In this document: positions 39,801 to 56,372 of the stretch, one piece after another
Layout of the letters: each line of letters opens with the position of its first letter
Numbering within the stretch: the stretch's first letter is position 1
Source of the DNA: Hermatobates lingyangjiaoensis
Lineage: Eukaryota > Arthropoda > Insecta > Hemiptera > Hermatobatidae
Assembly: GCA_026182355.1 (NCBI GenBank)
Contig: JAPFBL010000034.1
Location: forward strand, 2,612,501-2,676,500
Direction: 5' to 3'
Length of the DNA stretch: 64,000 nucleotides
Made by a program: the position numbers and the translations under genes
Notes under the pieces: generated by a model
Databases searched by the model: none
The model's input: the letters and a program-made list of their open reading frames with translations, nothing else
What the model was told of the DNA's origin: nothing

Positions 39801-41391
39801 ACTTTTTTTAACTTTTTTAATATACTCTCTTGGGGGTCAGGCTAGCTCAGTGGTTACGTGCTCGCCTGTGATCAGATAGGACCGGGGTTCGATCCCCACC
39901 TGGCCCTCGATTTATTCATGCGGGTGGTGAATAAATCTGAGCACGTCGTCCCTCGGAGAAGGACGTTAAACTGTCGATCCCGAGCCTGTACGATGTCAGG
40001 TACTCGTTAAAGAACCCTACTCTAAATACACTTGAGTTAGGCAAAATTTAGGACTCCCACTGTAGAATCAATCTTCATTGTGTGGTATCACAAAGGGCCA
40101 ATGCTCGGCCTAAGTGTGTTCCCTTGTGGAACTGCCACTTTTTTAAAAAAAAAAATATATACTCTCTTATAAATTTAACCATTCATTGATACATTCACTA
40201 ATGTCCAACAGTGTCTACATTTTAATAGCTGTCATGCTTTTTGAAATGATAAAATTCTTACTTGTTTGCTTTTGAGGATTCACTGCAGATGTAACAATGT
40301 CTAATAATGCAAGTCTAATGTGTATAATGTTATGGATAGCGCTATCCATAGGGTATACATATATATGATATAATATGGGTAATATCGTGGGCTTCTTGAC
40401 AAGCATCTAAACCTCTAAACCTTATTAAAACTCTAACCTAACTTTCTTTCTACTTTCTTTATTACCGACAACCTCTCATTGTCGATTTTTCCTACTCATC
40501 CGCAAGAAAATAGACAAAACAAAAGCTGACTTCAATCGATGATTTTGTCATATTTTATCAGCAACAATAACAAAAAATGAAAAAGAATCAACAGTGTAAA
40601 GTAATATACAGTGCATTAAAGCCAAATTGTTAATGAGAAAGTAAAACTGATTAGTTTCCCTTCTACTTTCTATTCTACATTCTATTGAAATAAAAAGAGG
40701 GAAAAAAACAATTTGATTATCAAAGAAAAATAACAGTATACTTGACTCTATATTACTTTTTAAATATCCTTTTATTTTATTTAATGTGTACCTGTATATA
40801 TAATTAATAAATATATATGCATATCCATAGCGTATATATAAATGTGAAGATGTATTAGATATTTAAGCTTTATAATCCAAAAGCTTTTTGGATGTGATAA
40901 GAGAGTGTGTAAAATCACCCATAAATTGATTACTAGGATCGATAACAGTTGGCAATGCGTTTAGTGAAACCATACTACGTCATTATTATCAGAGTGCAAA
41001 TCTAACGAAATTGTACTGCTTCTATAAACCTGCCTGGTATTCACTTTCACCTTGTCTGCACAATTATTCCTGTCTAATATCTTTGTTTCAAGGGAACATT
41101 AATAATTCTATGAATAGAAGATAACCGAGATGTATATAAGAAACATTTATTGTCACATTTAAAAAATGTGAACATTGCCCTAGTCCAGTGAGTGTTAATC
41201 CTAATCCAGTAATTAATTACTCCTAAAATTACCAAAAATTTTAATTAACATTGGAAAGATAGATATGGATTTCATAAAAACAACTTCCTGTCTTTTATCA
41301 CAAGCTATATTAATATATTTATAATTAACTAAATATAAATTAGGAATATTTGTATTTAATAACTTTCTTTGTTTCTTTTCTATGTGTTAAT

Positions 41392-41455
<64 letters not shown>

Positions 41456-41817
41456 CTGATAACTCCAAAAATTATTCTTGACCTCTTCTATTCTATTCTA
41501 TGTTTTGTTATTGAGGGCTAGGTCAAATAAAAGAAAATAAGCTCCTTCCAAGGTATAACTAATTTCCTTTTGTCTGATACTTTGAAATAGATGTGTACTC
41601 AACAACTATGATTTAAATAACCTTTTGTTATGTATCTGGTGGTCTCGAAAATTTGTGTTAGTTCTCTATGTGAGTTGTAGATTGTTTTAGTAAATGTATT
41701 ATAATTCTTACTCTAATTTTAGCCCTGATTATGATGTACAAATACATCGAAACGTCGGCCTAGGAAGGAGCTTATTTTCTTTTATTTGACCTAGCCCTCA
41801 ATAACAAAATATAGAAA

Positions 41818-41848
<31 letters not shown>

Positions 41849-44800
41849 TAGTGTTAGTTTTCTTTTGTGTGTTCTGCATTTGTAACTTTCATTATATATA
41901 AATGAGTCACCGATCGACCTATCTAAGGGACTTTTCATCTCCTGATGACGACGACTATGGTCGAAATAAATAAGTGAATTATTCCTTTTACTTTGTACAT
42001 ATTTTGCTACGTTTATTTTAATTGGTGTATATACGAGTATATGAAATTTCGTCGGCATTATTTACATAAAATGTTAAGGTGTCTTAATTACTAAGCTGAG
42101 TTAAGAGGAGTAGCATTGCGTGGTTAAAATCAATAATACCACATGCGAACGCACACTCCTTTCATACACTTGACCCATTACTGTAGTCCCTGCGAGGCAT
42201 ACTCACCAACAGTCCCATGTATATCTCATTTCTTAGTTATAAATATCTAATATTTTAACGAATTGTTTTAAAAAAAATATAATAGTATTAGCAAGGACGA
42301 ACTAAACCAAAACAAGAGAGGAATAAAACATAAAGTGTTTTACAGAAACTAACATTCCATAGCTTATAAGGTTGATGAAAGAGTTCTTAAAGGAATAACC
42401 AAAGCTAATGTTAACTGCGTTAACCCTGAAAATCTGTTGAAACTTATTATATATTACAAAGATAAAAATGCAAGAAACCTGTTAATCAAGAATAACTTGC
42501 AGCCTAAAGCTAAACTCTAAGAAACTAATGTAGTTTGTAGTTATAACTGCACCCAAGGAAACTGTCAGTTCCTAAAAACAAACTACATTGGTTCGAGAAC
42601 AAGAACCTTAGGAGCGGCAGGTCCTCCTAAGGAACACTCAAAAAAGGTCCATGGCTTGGAATTAAGCCGACAAATGTTCACGAGCAATAGCGACATAATT
42701 AACAGAGAAAATGATGTCAGTCGTCTACAAATAATTGAAGTGCTCCAGATATTAGAAAAGAAACCTAATATAAATGCACAGATTTCAAGTCGTAACAGAC
42801 TTTTGAAGCTACATGTAGAGGGGGTCAGTGAGCAGTAATGTAGAAGATACTTGAAGTTAGGCTATAGCCTTTAGGACAAATATGCGTGAGCTAGTTTAAC
42901 CAGTATGATTTAAGTTACCATAGCCCAATTGTAACCTTCCCAGATCTATGCATTATGCATTTCGACTGTCTGATTGTTTTTCATAAATTTTTTTTTCTTA
43001 ATTAAATTAGATTTGTTGGTTTATCCATTTTACCTCAGAATGAGTAAATTAGATTTATATTCATGCTAATAGTGACAAGAACAAGAATTCAAAAAGAGTT
43101 TAATGAAATGTGTTTTAACGAAAATCTGCTCCCTAATTACACACACATAAATATATTTGAAAGCAATACAAGAGTTTGTTGATGCCTGTTTGTTAACAAG
43201 CTTCCAAATTTTTCTAAATAACACTCACGTCACTTTGTCAACACAATAACGTATATCTCCTTTCGTTGACATGTTTCGAATGATCAACATTCATATTCAG
43301 GATGTTAATAACTTCTAGCGAAATTAGTTATGCAAAGTAAAGAAAACTGCATTTGTTATTTTCAAGTTTAAGATAAGCTGTTCATTAATCCGTGAGGTGA
43401 GTGGCCCTGCGATCTGAGTTACCCTGTAAGAGTTTCTGGATGTCTTTCATGTGAATTAAAGATCTTTAAAATGTTTCTACTATTTTTCACCTGAATATCT
43501 ATGAGTGGTTTCAGTTTTTGAATTAATAGACCCACTGAAATTCTCAGTTTACTGTGGTTACTTTTTTTATTATTTTTTTTATATCAGTAACGAGTACCTT
43601 AATTTGAGGTTTTGTTTCCTTTGCATATCCTTTTTGGGTGCTCTGGACAACTTATGTATTAGAGCATGATATTGGGTTTTCGGGTTTCACTGTCTCTATT
43701 AGTACATATATACTCGCACACTAGATTTGTTTCCTTTAAACGCGATTTTTTGCCATTGTCAATTTTTTTCATAATTAGGCTACTCACAGTGAGTAGCCTA
43801 CAGTTCGTGATTAGTTTTACTTGTTCATGTAAGTTTTTGTACTAGACATTGTTTCTTACAACTTTCTTACTACTTTATCAAGTTTGTGTTGTTCCCAATA
43901 CTGGTTTTTGTAATAAACATTATGTCCTATTGTTTGTCTTGATATGATCTTAATATTCTGGGCATTACTTGTTTTGTTTCGAAATATTGATTCTACTAAG
44001 TGAGTTCGGTTTTTTTTTCAGTTATTTATCTGTTCGGTTGGACCGTTTAGTAATTTCATTTATTACTATATAATGGTAAATAAATATTGTTTGACAATTC
44101 CTTGGCTACATATTGTATTGAATACGTACGATTATCAAATAAACTTATCATAGAGGTCCTTTAAACTCGGAATATGGATGGTTTCCATGGGTATAATTAT
44201 TTCGATTAATATTTTGTTAATTTCTGGGTTGGTTTGTGCTTGCATCTAACTAATTCTCTTGTATTGATTACAGAGCAGCTCTCCATAAGTAAAATTCAAT
44301 CAGTTCAACTACCCTTGATCCCTACTGATACTTCAAATAAATCACTGTTTGAATATTTCATCAATTAAATCCCTTTTGCGTGTAAACCCAAATTACCGCG
44401 AAATTTGTCCTCTGCTTCAAAGTTAGAAAGAAAGTTGTGCTCATTAACTTCTTATTTCATCATCGTTTCACTTGATCAATTACACCTGTTTTTTGTTATA
44501 TCATTGTTTCATATACATCTATATGATCAAACCACAATAAGAAATGGGAAAAACAAGACTAAGATCTTTCAACCATAACAAGCGGTCATCGTCAGAGTCA
44601 AAAACCCAACTGAACACTAGATGCAGAAAACAACTGGTGAGGAGTTGAGAAGAGTGGGAGGAAAGAGTGGTATTTTAAAAGGGTGAAAGCACAGGAAAGG
44701 ACTAATGTCCAGAAAGGGATGTTTGGGGAAACAAAGGAGTACAGTAAGAAAAAGTAAAAAACTATCCGCCAGCTGTCAACCCTCATTGAAGAGGCTATTG

Positions 44801-47800
44801 CCCTCGTGACGAAAGTATCAAGTTTGAAGAGACCGTTACTAATGTTTATAATATTTGATGTATTAAATTTAATTAGAGACGATTCAATAATATTTCTTAA
44901 CAATATTGATTTTTCATAGGTAATAAATTTAGCTCCTGTCCAATCAATATGATGATTTTCATTTTTTATATGCAAGAAAAAGGCACTACTGTTTTCCTGT
45001 CTACTTACGTTATATTGGTGTTGTTATACACGTGTTTTTAATGATTTACCAGTTTGACCAATATAAATTTTATGGCAATTTTTGCACGAAATTTTATAAA
45101 TACCAGTGGACTCCAATTCGCTGGGAGGGTTTTTTATTAACATATTACCCACGTTATTACGATTAGAAAACACTATATTAAAATCAACTTGTTTGGCTAA
45201 TCTTGGAAGGGGCTCCAATGATTCGTGGTATGGCAAAACTATAGAATTTGATAATAAAAAGAGCTCTGTTTAAGTATTAGAGAAAGTTTTTTTAGCACCC
45301 TTCAAAGCTAAATTAATATAAGAAGAGGGCTATTTTAATGAAAGGGCAATTGACCTAATGTTATTAATCTCTTCATTAAGGAATTCAGGAGAGCAAACTC
45401 TTAACGCCCTCAAAAACATATTTCTAAAAACAGAAATTTTAACATTTTTTGGATGTGAAGAGTAAAAGTGAACGTATGCAAGTACATTCATAGGTTTTCT
45501 ATATACACTAAGGCGTAACTCATTAGGTAACCTATGGATCACAACATCTAAGCAGGGCAAATTACCACTTATTTCTTCTTCCATTGTGAATTTGATTGTC
45601 GGCACTAATGAATTTAATTTTGTTAGGGATGAAAACATCCCTTTCTGGACATTAGTCCTTTCCTGTGCTTTCACCCTTTTAAAATACCACTCTTCCCTCC
45701 CACTCTTCTCAACTCCTCAGCAGATGTTTTCTGCATCTAGTGTTCAGTTGGGTTTTTGACTCTGACGAAGACCGCTTGTTACGGTTGAAAGATCTTAGTC
45801 TTGTTTTCCCATTTCTTATTGTGGTTTGATCATTGATTGTTGTGTCACGTGTTTATGTGAAATCTTTTTATACATCTATATATAAAGATCTTAAATATAT
45901 ATATTTAGTTGAATCGAAATTTACATCGTACATCATAAATAAAAAAAAAGCCATATATAATCAGCATGTTAACCATTTTGACTCTTTTTTTTTCTTATAG
46001 CTAAGTTGTGTTTAGGTCACCGCAAATATTTTGTCGATGTATTTGTACTCATCAAGCTATAAACTATATCTAGCTTCATTAAGATTAAACTTACTGTTAC
46101 TTAGTAAAAACATGTATTCTCTGTGGTCATGTTATCATATAAGTTAGTCATATAATCATGATAACTTATATGATTAATTTTATCTTACATTATAAGGTAA
46201 TCATATAACTTAGAAATACCTTTTTCCTTATAGCAGCCAAACACTTGTGATATCTAGTTAATGGAGTCATACAGCAGAAGAACTGAAAAGTGTGCACATA
46301 GAAACGCCTTTAAATATTGCTGTTCTGACAACTTTAGCAGTTATGCTATATTGCTTTGGGCCAGGTTAGCTCAGTTTTAACGTATTCACTTCTAAATTGT
46401 TAGGTCCGGAGTTCGATACCTACTCTAGCCCTCGATTTATTCAAATGAGAGGTCTCGTAGCAGACGTTAAAACAACGCTACCGAGTCTGTACAATGTTAA
46501 GGTACTTATTGAAGATCCGTACTTTAAATACAATTGAGTTAGGCAAAATTTAAGAATCCCAATATAGAATCAATGAGAGATGCAATATTCTCTCGAAAAA
46601 TCAGAATCAGAGGGCTAACTTTGATATTTAAAAAAAGAAACTATATTAATTTACATATATAGTGGAAAGTTATATAGCTAACAATAACTCAATGGGAACT
46701 GTTGGAAAGGAATAATGAAGTAGTCTGATTTTTTATATCCGAAGTGGGAAGACGTCCTATGCGGGCATCCGTGACCACAAAGGTCAAGCACGAACCTCGT
46801 CTTCTTAGGATCCAACTTAAGAAAAACATTATAGGAACTGTGAAATGGCTGTAGTCTTCCGAATAAATGTTCAATATTTTTCAATTAATATGAATATTAA
46901 AAGAAAAACCAGTTTAATAATTGATTTTATAATTCTTTTTTCTCATAATTTGTAATTTTATTTGGTCAAACGCCTTTAGATTGTTTGACTTTCATGACCA
47001 AATCTAGAAAACAACTATTTTATTATATCTTAGAAATGGTTATAAATGGTCATTAGCTCCTTAATTAGTCTGTATTGCAATAATATGAATTCGTAATTAC
47101 ATTATAAAAGGTATATATATATATGATATTAGGAAATAATTACAAATATCTTCCCAACGACGGGGGGGAGGGGGGGGGGCAGGCTAGCTCAGTGGTTACG
47201 TGCTCACCTCTGAACTGATAGGACCGGGGTTCAATCCTCACCTGGCCCTCGATTTATTCACGCGGGAGGTGAATAAATCTGAGCACGTTGTCCCTCGGAG
47301 AAGGACGTTAAGCCGTTGGTCCCGAGCCTGTACGATGTCAGGTACTCGTTAAAGATCCCTACTCTAAATACAATTGAGTTAGGCAAAATTTATGACTCCC
47401 GCTGTAGAATCAATCTTCATTGTGTGGTATCACAAAGGGCCAATGCTGGCCTACGTGTGTTCCCTTGTGGGACTGCCACTGCAACCTAACCTAACCTAAC
47501 TAACCTTCCCAACGACATAATCATCATTCTAAAAAACAGTAGTCACTCGCAGGTGTGCTTTTAAGAAATATTTTCTCCTGGGTATGACATTCTTGTCACT
47601 CTTGTTCTACAAGGTATATGAAAATAACTACAACTATACCTATCATTTAGAAAAATTCAATTGATTTTTATTAAAATTTTATAAATGAATGAATTAAATT
47701 ATGGAGTTTCGCAGCTTTTCTTTCTCTTCTTCCTCTTATTCAACAAAACCATGATAAGGAGTTATATTTATGACCAAATAAAATGTTGGTGTCATCAATA

Positions 47801-48270
47801 AAATATCATAATTGAATTAATGGAGAATTATAACATGTAAACCAATAAACATTTTTTAATAAATGTTTTTATTGTCCACTTTTTTACTTAAAGTACAGTT
47901 TTACTAAATTAATATTTATTCACAGTTTCAAAAAAAAAAAATAATTCAAACAAAAAGACTTTTGTTTTAGTCAGCATGTTTCGACCTCAAAAGGGTATCT
48001 TTCAGGAGAAGTTTGCTGACAAGGCAGGAGGGAGGCTTTATGTCGCACACAGAGATGTAATCAGCCAAAGAATGCTACTAAAAATGTTTTTAAGACTAGT
48101 TCCATGGAGCAGTTCCAACATAACCATTATTATAAAAAAAATCCTTATTAAAAGTCATTGGTTCAAAACCAATAATAATTCATTTTTCTTCAAATACACA
48201 ATGTCTTCATATAAATATGTTTTAGGCACCTTTCTGATTATCACGAAATGTATATGGAAGATATATGCTT

Positions 48271-48316
<46 letters not shown>

Positions 48317-51300
48317 TGTGATCAAACCACAATAAGAAATGGGAAAACAAGACTAAGATTAGTCTTGCTTTCCCATTCCTTATTGTAGTTTGATCATTGA
48401 TTGTTATTTCACGTGTTTATGTGAAATCATTTGTATATATATATAATTCAATTTTAAAAACTAACCGCATCTTTGCATTATATGATTGAATAATCTTCAA
48501 ATGATGTACTAATTTTATGGTTTAAAATGTGAAATAAATAAGGTTTTGATTAGTAAAAAAAATTGAAAAAAATATAGTTGAATTTTATGTCAAAACACTT
48601 TTATTATTTATATAGATCTATTATCAAACTCAGGTTCTTTTAACAAAGAAGGTCTAGCTTTTTCAGGTATTTATCTTCAAATCATTTATAGTTTTTGAAA
48701 ATACTTAATCGAATGCTATCGAACTAAATAATGTTTCCTAAATCAATATGCTCAACTAGTTCTACTTAAATCATTTTGAGGTTTAAAAAAGAGGTTTCCG
48801 ATAAAACCAGCATTTTAGCTCCCAGAGTTTGATTTTAATTTGATAAGTGCGGAAATCTGAATGTATTATTTTCTGTGTTAGATCTTCATTTCATTATTTT
48901 GTGAATTTTTTTTATTAATAATTAAAATAAATATCATGTTATATATTTACATTACTTCAATTTCATGTATACAAAGAATGAAATATAAATCAGTTCACTT
49001 TAAATAATCTTATTTAGTGATAGTCAAAACTTTAATTTTATGCTACTAGATATTGAATTAAAATAATTAAATTTTATAAATTTACTCTGTTAAAAGATAG
49101 AGTCTGTGCTTTTATATTTTTTTTTTGCATTTATTTATTTTTACATAGGCTTTATTAATATAAAGTATAGTCAAAATTCATAAAATAAAATATATTCATT
49201 AGAACTGTTTAAACTAAACGTAGTCATCAATTCTATCATGAGATACTAATTTATTTCATTTAATGTTTTAAATAATAATTTGTATTATAGCTGAAATGAA
49301 TTTAATAACATTTGAAGTTCGGAGTAAACTAACAGTGAATGTTTGTTGAGGAAAGTTTGCTTTTATTTTGGGGCAAGAGGTGGAGAGGTTTGGTTACAGG
49401 AGGCCTGTGCCAAGTTTAAATATATACGCGATGAGTAAGCAACAAGTTAAAGACTAATGCTCGTATGCTTGTCTGCAAGTTGCCTACCTCAAGTATACTG
49501 CTTGGTACTTAATGCAACATATCGTTTTCAAATTAAGCTGTTCACTTCAATTTAACATTACATGCCATAACGAACTGCTTTCTTGTAGATCTGCAGGGTT
49601 AAACAGCATTCGATGTGGTCAGAACTTGGATGGGTGACCTTGCTTTCCTATGATTAAAGTGGATATCGAGTCACAAATGCCATATACATTCCACTTAAAA
49701 AAATACAGAACTGTAAACTAGTCATTGTTATAAACAAGACCGCTGTGGTCTACAATAAGTAAACGACTTATCAAAATCATTTCCAAGTGATAAATTGTTT
49801 TTTCATTGTAGGGTAAAAATCTAATGAAATGGTCTCCACATATAAAAATGTTAATGATATAAACAACGCGTTTTGAACACGTTGTTTATATCATTAAAAT
49901 TTTTATATATGGAGACCATTTCATTAGATTTTTACCCTACAATGAATACCACATAATAACTGATTGCACTACATTAGAAATTGTTTTTTATTACAATAAC
50001 TATTTCAGTCCATGAATTATAATGAAGATTTAATCATTTGTAGGGTAAATTTGTCTTAAATATTTAATGCAGAAGGAGGTCATGTATACTATATAAATAC
50101 TATATAAGAGTCCACTGTGTGTTGAAGCAACAGTAATGTTCTTCTGTAAGAGATTATTTCGTAACATTAAAAATCTACACATTCACTTTTCAAAAATGTT
50201 ATTAACGCTTTGGTAAAATGGTATTATATGCATCAGTGGTATGATATACAAAAAGAAACGTATCTATTGATAAGTGAATCAATCACTATCTGTACTACCG
50301 CCAGGAATGAAAGACTAATAAACATAACCATATTATAACTAAATGGAACATTGTTTGTTATACATCCAAGAAGTATGATATTATGTTTACTTAAAGTAAA
50401 GTTGAGTGTTATCAGATTTCTATGTATTTTTGATATATAATGAAAAATAGTTTTGAATGGATTTTGAAACGTGGAAACCTATAAACATTTTACAACATTT
50501 TTCTTTCATTATATCAACAGTTGATTGTAAACAAACAAAAAGGTTGTTATTTATGTTAACAAGGGGTGTGATGTCCTCCTACGAATGTCTTGATTCAGAA
50601 AATACAACTTGTACATATCGTGATATAGGATGTAACATGTTTATATTTACTACAAGTATTTAACAAATTTGCTACCACACTGTAAAGAAGGGTGCCTGTA
50701 CGTGTATAAAACATATATAGAATCAGGAATAACAGTCAAATTTCATACTTCCATACGGTATTCACATTAATGGTTTACCAATTTTAGTAATTTTATAGAT
50801 GAAAAACATTAACTTAAAGCACTCTTAATTTTTTTAAAAAATCAAAAATTTAAATGTAATAAAAATCATTAATGGACTTCTAAAAATGAATTTTCTACCT
50901 ACCTAATGAATGTAATTATGGGGCAGGTAGCTGTTAAACTAAATAGCGTTTTACAATTTCTGCCATCATGGCTTTTCCGACACACTATTATTGTTTTACA
51001 ATTTTTTCCCGTAGTATACTAACAGCAGTTATCACATTAAATGTTATTTTATTCAATTATTCATATATTAGGGACAAAACATACTTTCTGAACACATCAC
51101 CCTTTTAGAATCGAGTACTTTAATTGAAAACAAAAATCTCTTTAACTTATATCATTATTATTTGTCAAAAATTGTGTTCAATTTCCTCATTATAAATATT
51201 CAGATTCAAACATTAGTGAAAAATTTAAACATTTTTGAGTAATTTTGACCTTGTCTTTTACGGAAACATTTTGATTTTTTCAATTATTGTCAATTCTTTA

Positions 51301-54300
51301 AAATGAAAAATTAAGAAATCAAACAGTTTTTTTGTGATTATTTAACAGTTATATTAACGTAATTTTATCAAAATTACGTAGAAATAGCAGAACACATTTG
51401 ACACTAGAACTAGATACTCGATACTAGAACAATTTCAACTTTTTTTATTATTATTTTTTTTAAATCAATTTATTTTTTCTAAGAATGCCAAAGAGCATTG
51501 TTTTATTTTACAAAAAAATAGTATGGGTTAAAGTTTTTCCTTGAGCAAATTATCTCACTTTTTCTTGAGCCCTAAAATATTCAAAGCTTTTGAAAAAAAC
51601 TAGGTTCAGAGAAGTTGTTGGTTCACGCTCGTGTCACTCTTTAAAGAAACTTTTATTAACTCTATTTTGAAAGTGTGTTTGAGTGAATGAAACTCCTCAG
51701 TCAGCAATTTCATTTTCTTTGCACAACTTTTATTTACGCTCCACAAGCGTATAGACCAGGTTATCTAAAATTGTTCTTGCCTAATTTCTTTATAAACATA
51801 AACACTAGGAGAATATTTGTATTTTTGCGTAATTGGAAATGTTTTTCATTTTAATTTATTGTTTACTTACCTTTAAAGTAATGATAAAACTCCTTTCTTT
51901 CTTTTTCCTTGTACATATTATTATTTGCTTACTTCCACCACAAATTTATGAATTTACGAGAAGTAATTATGGGTTTGTTCTTTTACTGTTTGATTTTGTA
52001 AAGGAAATAGGGTGGACACCCATTGGTGGCACTTCCTTACTATGTTTAAACTTTATTAGATAGGTCACATGGCCATTGTCATTTTAGCCATCTTTGGGGG
52101 TTTATGGGGATTACTAGTAAGGAAAGATTTTGAGCAAATAGATTTGGGTGAGTTGAGAGTTTACTGTGGAATAGTTTGTAGCTATATCTTGCATATTCGC
52201 GAACGAAGGGACTTTAAGATCAGGGGTGAATGATTATATTTGGAACGTAAAGGGGGAGATCTGATAGTTTTCTAAGTATTTTTGATTGAATGGCTTCTAA
52301 AGGACGTATATTTGATGGTTTGGCAGAGTCTCAAGTAGGCTTCAAGATTGTGTTGTATATGTGGAGTCTGATAGTTAGTGTGAGTTTTGATTTTCTTCTA
52401 AGAGTCTTATAATACCTTTGTATCGTATGTTCAGTCTTGTATGTTAATTCCATGCCATGCATGGGTTTAAATGCATTCCAAGATAGCGTACAGTGATTCA
52501 TAGAAGTATGATCTCATTGCTTAGAAATAATCGTGGATGGAGGGAGTTAGTTTTGATGAACAGTAGAAATTATTTTTGAACTTTATTTTCTCAATAATTT
52601 CTTAGGTTAAATGAGAAATAACTGTTGCTTTGACTAGTCTGGGGATATACTGCAGTCAATAGTATATACGCGTCGTCATCAAACGTTACCAATAGAATGG
52701 AAGTGTATCGGGTATGTCTGATGTGTAGAAATTGAAAAGTATTTGAGAGAGTATACTTCCCTGGAAACTCCTTATAATATTGTTTAACATTTAAAAAGAC
52801 TTAATTCATTATCAATTAATTTTTAATATGTTCGATAATATTTATTAACAAGTACAAACAACTTCTTGAAATGTAAGACTTATGTTGCGTCAAGGTTTTT
52901 ATTCTCCGGAATTCTTAAACCAAATTCACAATGCTCAAGCTGCAATCACTAATATACATGATTATATCTGAAGAATGTCGTTTTGAAACGTAGCAGATTG
53001 TTATTTTCTTGCTCTCAGTTATCATAGTATTTCTATGACGTATTTTCAAAGCCATGAATTACAGTCACTCAGCAATTCTTCTTCCAGACTCCTACCAATT
53101 TTTTTCTTTACTTGTTCACTCGTGACACTCATGACTGAGCATTGTTGTGATAAAAAAAATCTTTACTATTGAGTAGATAATTTTCTTTACAAAAAGTATT
53201 ATTATTTTTCTTAATGGTATGAGTTAGACTACACAAACCTATGTCATGCTACCTAGATTTTTAATTAAAGTTCACATGAACACATTTTTAATTTTATATA
53301 AATTAAACTAACGGAATGCTATTTTTAATTAGTTTTGTATTTTTAGTGATCAATAATGACGTATTCTTGCGTTTTTTCATACATTTAATTATGATTGTTA
53401 ATAGCAAAGTATAATATATAAAAGTTCGATTATACTCCTAACCGAACAGTCAACCATTCCTTACTATATGAAATCCTTTTAAATTTTACTTTTTCCTGGA
53501 GACTATTTTCATCATATTTAAATATAAGTAATGTTTTATAGATCATGACCTTTAAGTCATACGATAGCATATACGACTCAACATTATTATTTGTTATATA
53601 TTAATAACATCTTCATTACATGAAAGCATAGTCTATTATGCCTTTTTTTTTATTTCACATGAAATACAAAATTTAGACCTCTTCTTTTAATCCAATTGTT
53701 GTCTTTTGTGAGATAGTACCATGTACAATCTTACAAAAAGAAATTAAAGTTGACGATTCAAACAGTTTTAAATTACCAGTACTTATTAAATAATATACAT
53801 TAAAAAACTAAAAAGAAGCAAAAAGATATTTGACAAAATAATCTTGATTTTCGTAAAGCAGAAGTCAAAGATGTGGAATAAAGTTATATTTCTTCCCTTA
53901 CTAAAGCATAATCAGTTCAAATAAACAAATCAACTCACAAATATGGATAAGTAGGTGGGATATTTTTTTTAGTTGGAATATTTGTTTTAATAGTAACCAA
54001 AAATTGCCTATCTTTAATATCCAATCTCAACCATCTTAGTGAGGCTCTTAGTTCAGTCATCGACTTTCTTTAACATCCAATCCAAGCTTCCTTGGTGAGA
54101 CTCTTAGTCCAGACATCACCTTTCCTTAATATCCAACCTAAACCTCCTTGGTGAGACTCTTAGTCCAGACATCGCCTATCTTTAATATCCAATCAAATCC
54201 TCCTTAGTGAGACTCTTAGTCCAGTAATCGCCTTTCTGTAACATCGAGTCCAAGCCTCCTTGGTGAGACTATTAGTCCATAATCGCCTATCTTTAATATC

Positions 54301-56339
54301 CAACCTAAACCTCCTTGGTGAGACTCTTAGTCCAGACATCGCCTATCTTTAATATCCAATCAAATCCTCCTTAGTGAGACTCTTAGTCCAGTAATCGCCT
54401 TTCTGTAACATCGAGTCCAAGCCTCCTTGGTGAGACTATTAGTCCAGTAATCGCCTATCTTTAATATCCAACCTAAACCTCCTTGGTGAGACTCTTAGTC
54501 CAGACATCGCCTATCTTTAATATCCAATCAAATCCTCCTTAGTGAGACTCTTAGTCCAGTAATCGCCTTTCTGTAACATCGAGTCCAAGCCTCCTTGGTG
54601 AGACTATTAGTCCAGTAATCGCCTATCTTTAATATCCAACCTAAACCTCCTTGTGAGACTCTTAGTCCAGACATCGCCTATCTTTAATATCCAATCAAAT
54701 CCTCCTTAGTGAGACTCTTAGTCCAGTAATCGCCTTTCTGTAACATCGAGTCCAAGCCTCCTTGGTGAGACTATTAGTCCAGTAATCGCCTATCTTTAAT
54801 ATCCAACCTAAACCTCCTTGGTGAGACTCTTAGTCCAGACATCGCCTATCTTTAATATCCAATCAAATCCTCCTTAGTGAGACTCTTAGTCCAGTAATCG
54901 CCTTTCTGTAACATCGAGTCCAAGCCTCCTTGGTGAGACTATTAGTCCAGTAATCGCCTATCTTTAATATCCAACCTAAACCTCCTTGGTGAGACTCTTA
55001 GTCCAGACATCACCTTTCTTTAATATCTAATCTAAACCTCCTTGGTGAGACTCTTAGTCCAGTCATTGCCTTTGTATAACATCTATTCTCACTCATCAGT
55101 GAATCTCACTCATCACTTAATATTGAATATATTAAGCACGTGTATTTGAAAGTAAAACACAAGACCTTTACCATCTAACAGACTATTTACAACTTTACGA
55201 TAATTGCTGATCAATTTACTTAATGTAGAGAAATAATTTAGTTACAGAGAGAAATTCCAGATTAAGATATAATGTTACGTTGCCTTAAGCTGTTAAATAT
55301 AAAGGGAATGGAAATGTTCTTTGGTTGTTGAACTGAATGTTTTGACACCTTCAGGGAGCACGCTAACCAACAAACTATTTTCAAATATCACTTAAACATA
55401 ATTACTGAAGCTTAAATTTTAAATATTTCAATAGTTTTGTTTGATTTTGGAAGATGTTAAGGGTTTTGAAGATTCGATGTTATAAATTAATCATTGGGAA
55501 AGGTGATAGAAGTGACTCACAATATGTGTCTCCGGATAGAAATCACTAAGGAAATCTAAAGCGAATGTTCTCTGCTTGCCAACTAAACAAAGGTTGTTTG
55601 AAGTGAAAGTAAAATATCACTCGAGTGATTACAACATCGAGAAATGCTTGAAGTAGATTGAAAAGAGCGATGCTTGAGACAAGCTTAATGAGATTGCGTG
55701 AAGGGAGCCTTAAAGCCAGCAAGCTAAAACAGTGTGTTTTACATTGTGTAATTTGAGCTTGTGGTTCACTGAATCGAGCAGTAGCTGAAATTCGTTACCT
55801 CATTTGGTGTTAATGAGCTAACCTTCTCACCTCTCGAGCTCTTATGTCAGACCTCTCGACATTCCTTAAGCCCGCTTTATATTTAAAGACCTCCGTCTGG
55901 GCAAGTCATTGCCCTTCTATTCTGGCTCTATCTTTGTGACCTACATCTGTATTCTCGGCTCATCTTTTGGCAGCCAGTTAGGATTTTTTTTTTCTCCTTT
56001 GTTAGAAGCCGTAATTTGAAATCAATTGAAAGATGCTTGATTGAGACACCGTATGAATCCCAATATTTTTCAACGTTATTTTTCTTTTTTATTTCTAATA
56101 AAAACCTATATATTCATATTATATATTTGACAGGCAATTAATTATTGATTACAACCTACAATTTATCTCCTAAACTTAATAATATTATTTTCCGAAATGG
56201 TGTTCTATTTTTGGGAACATATAAATAGCCTAAGCTGTATCATTCAATTCAGAAACTTCGCGGGGCACAAACAACAATACACCTTCATGGGAGCACTCAC
56301 AGGTACAAGTTTTACACATAAACACACACACACACACAC

Positions 56340-56372
<33 letters not shown>
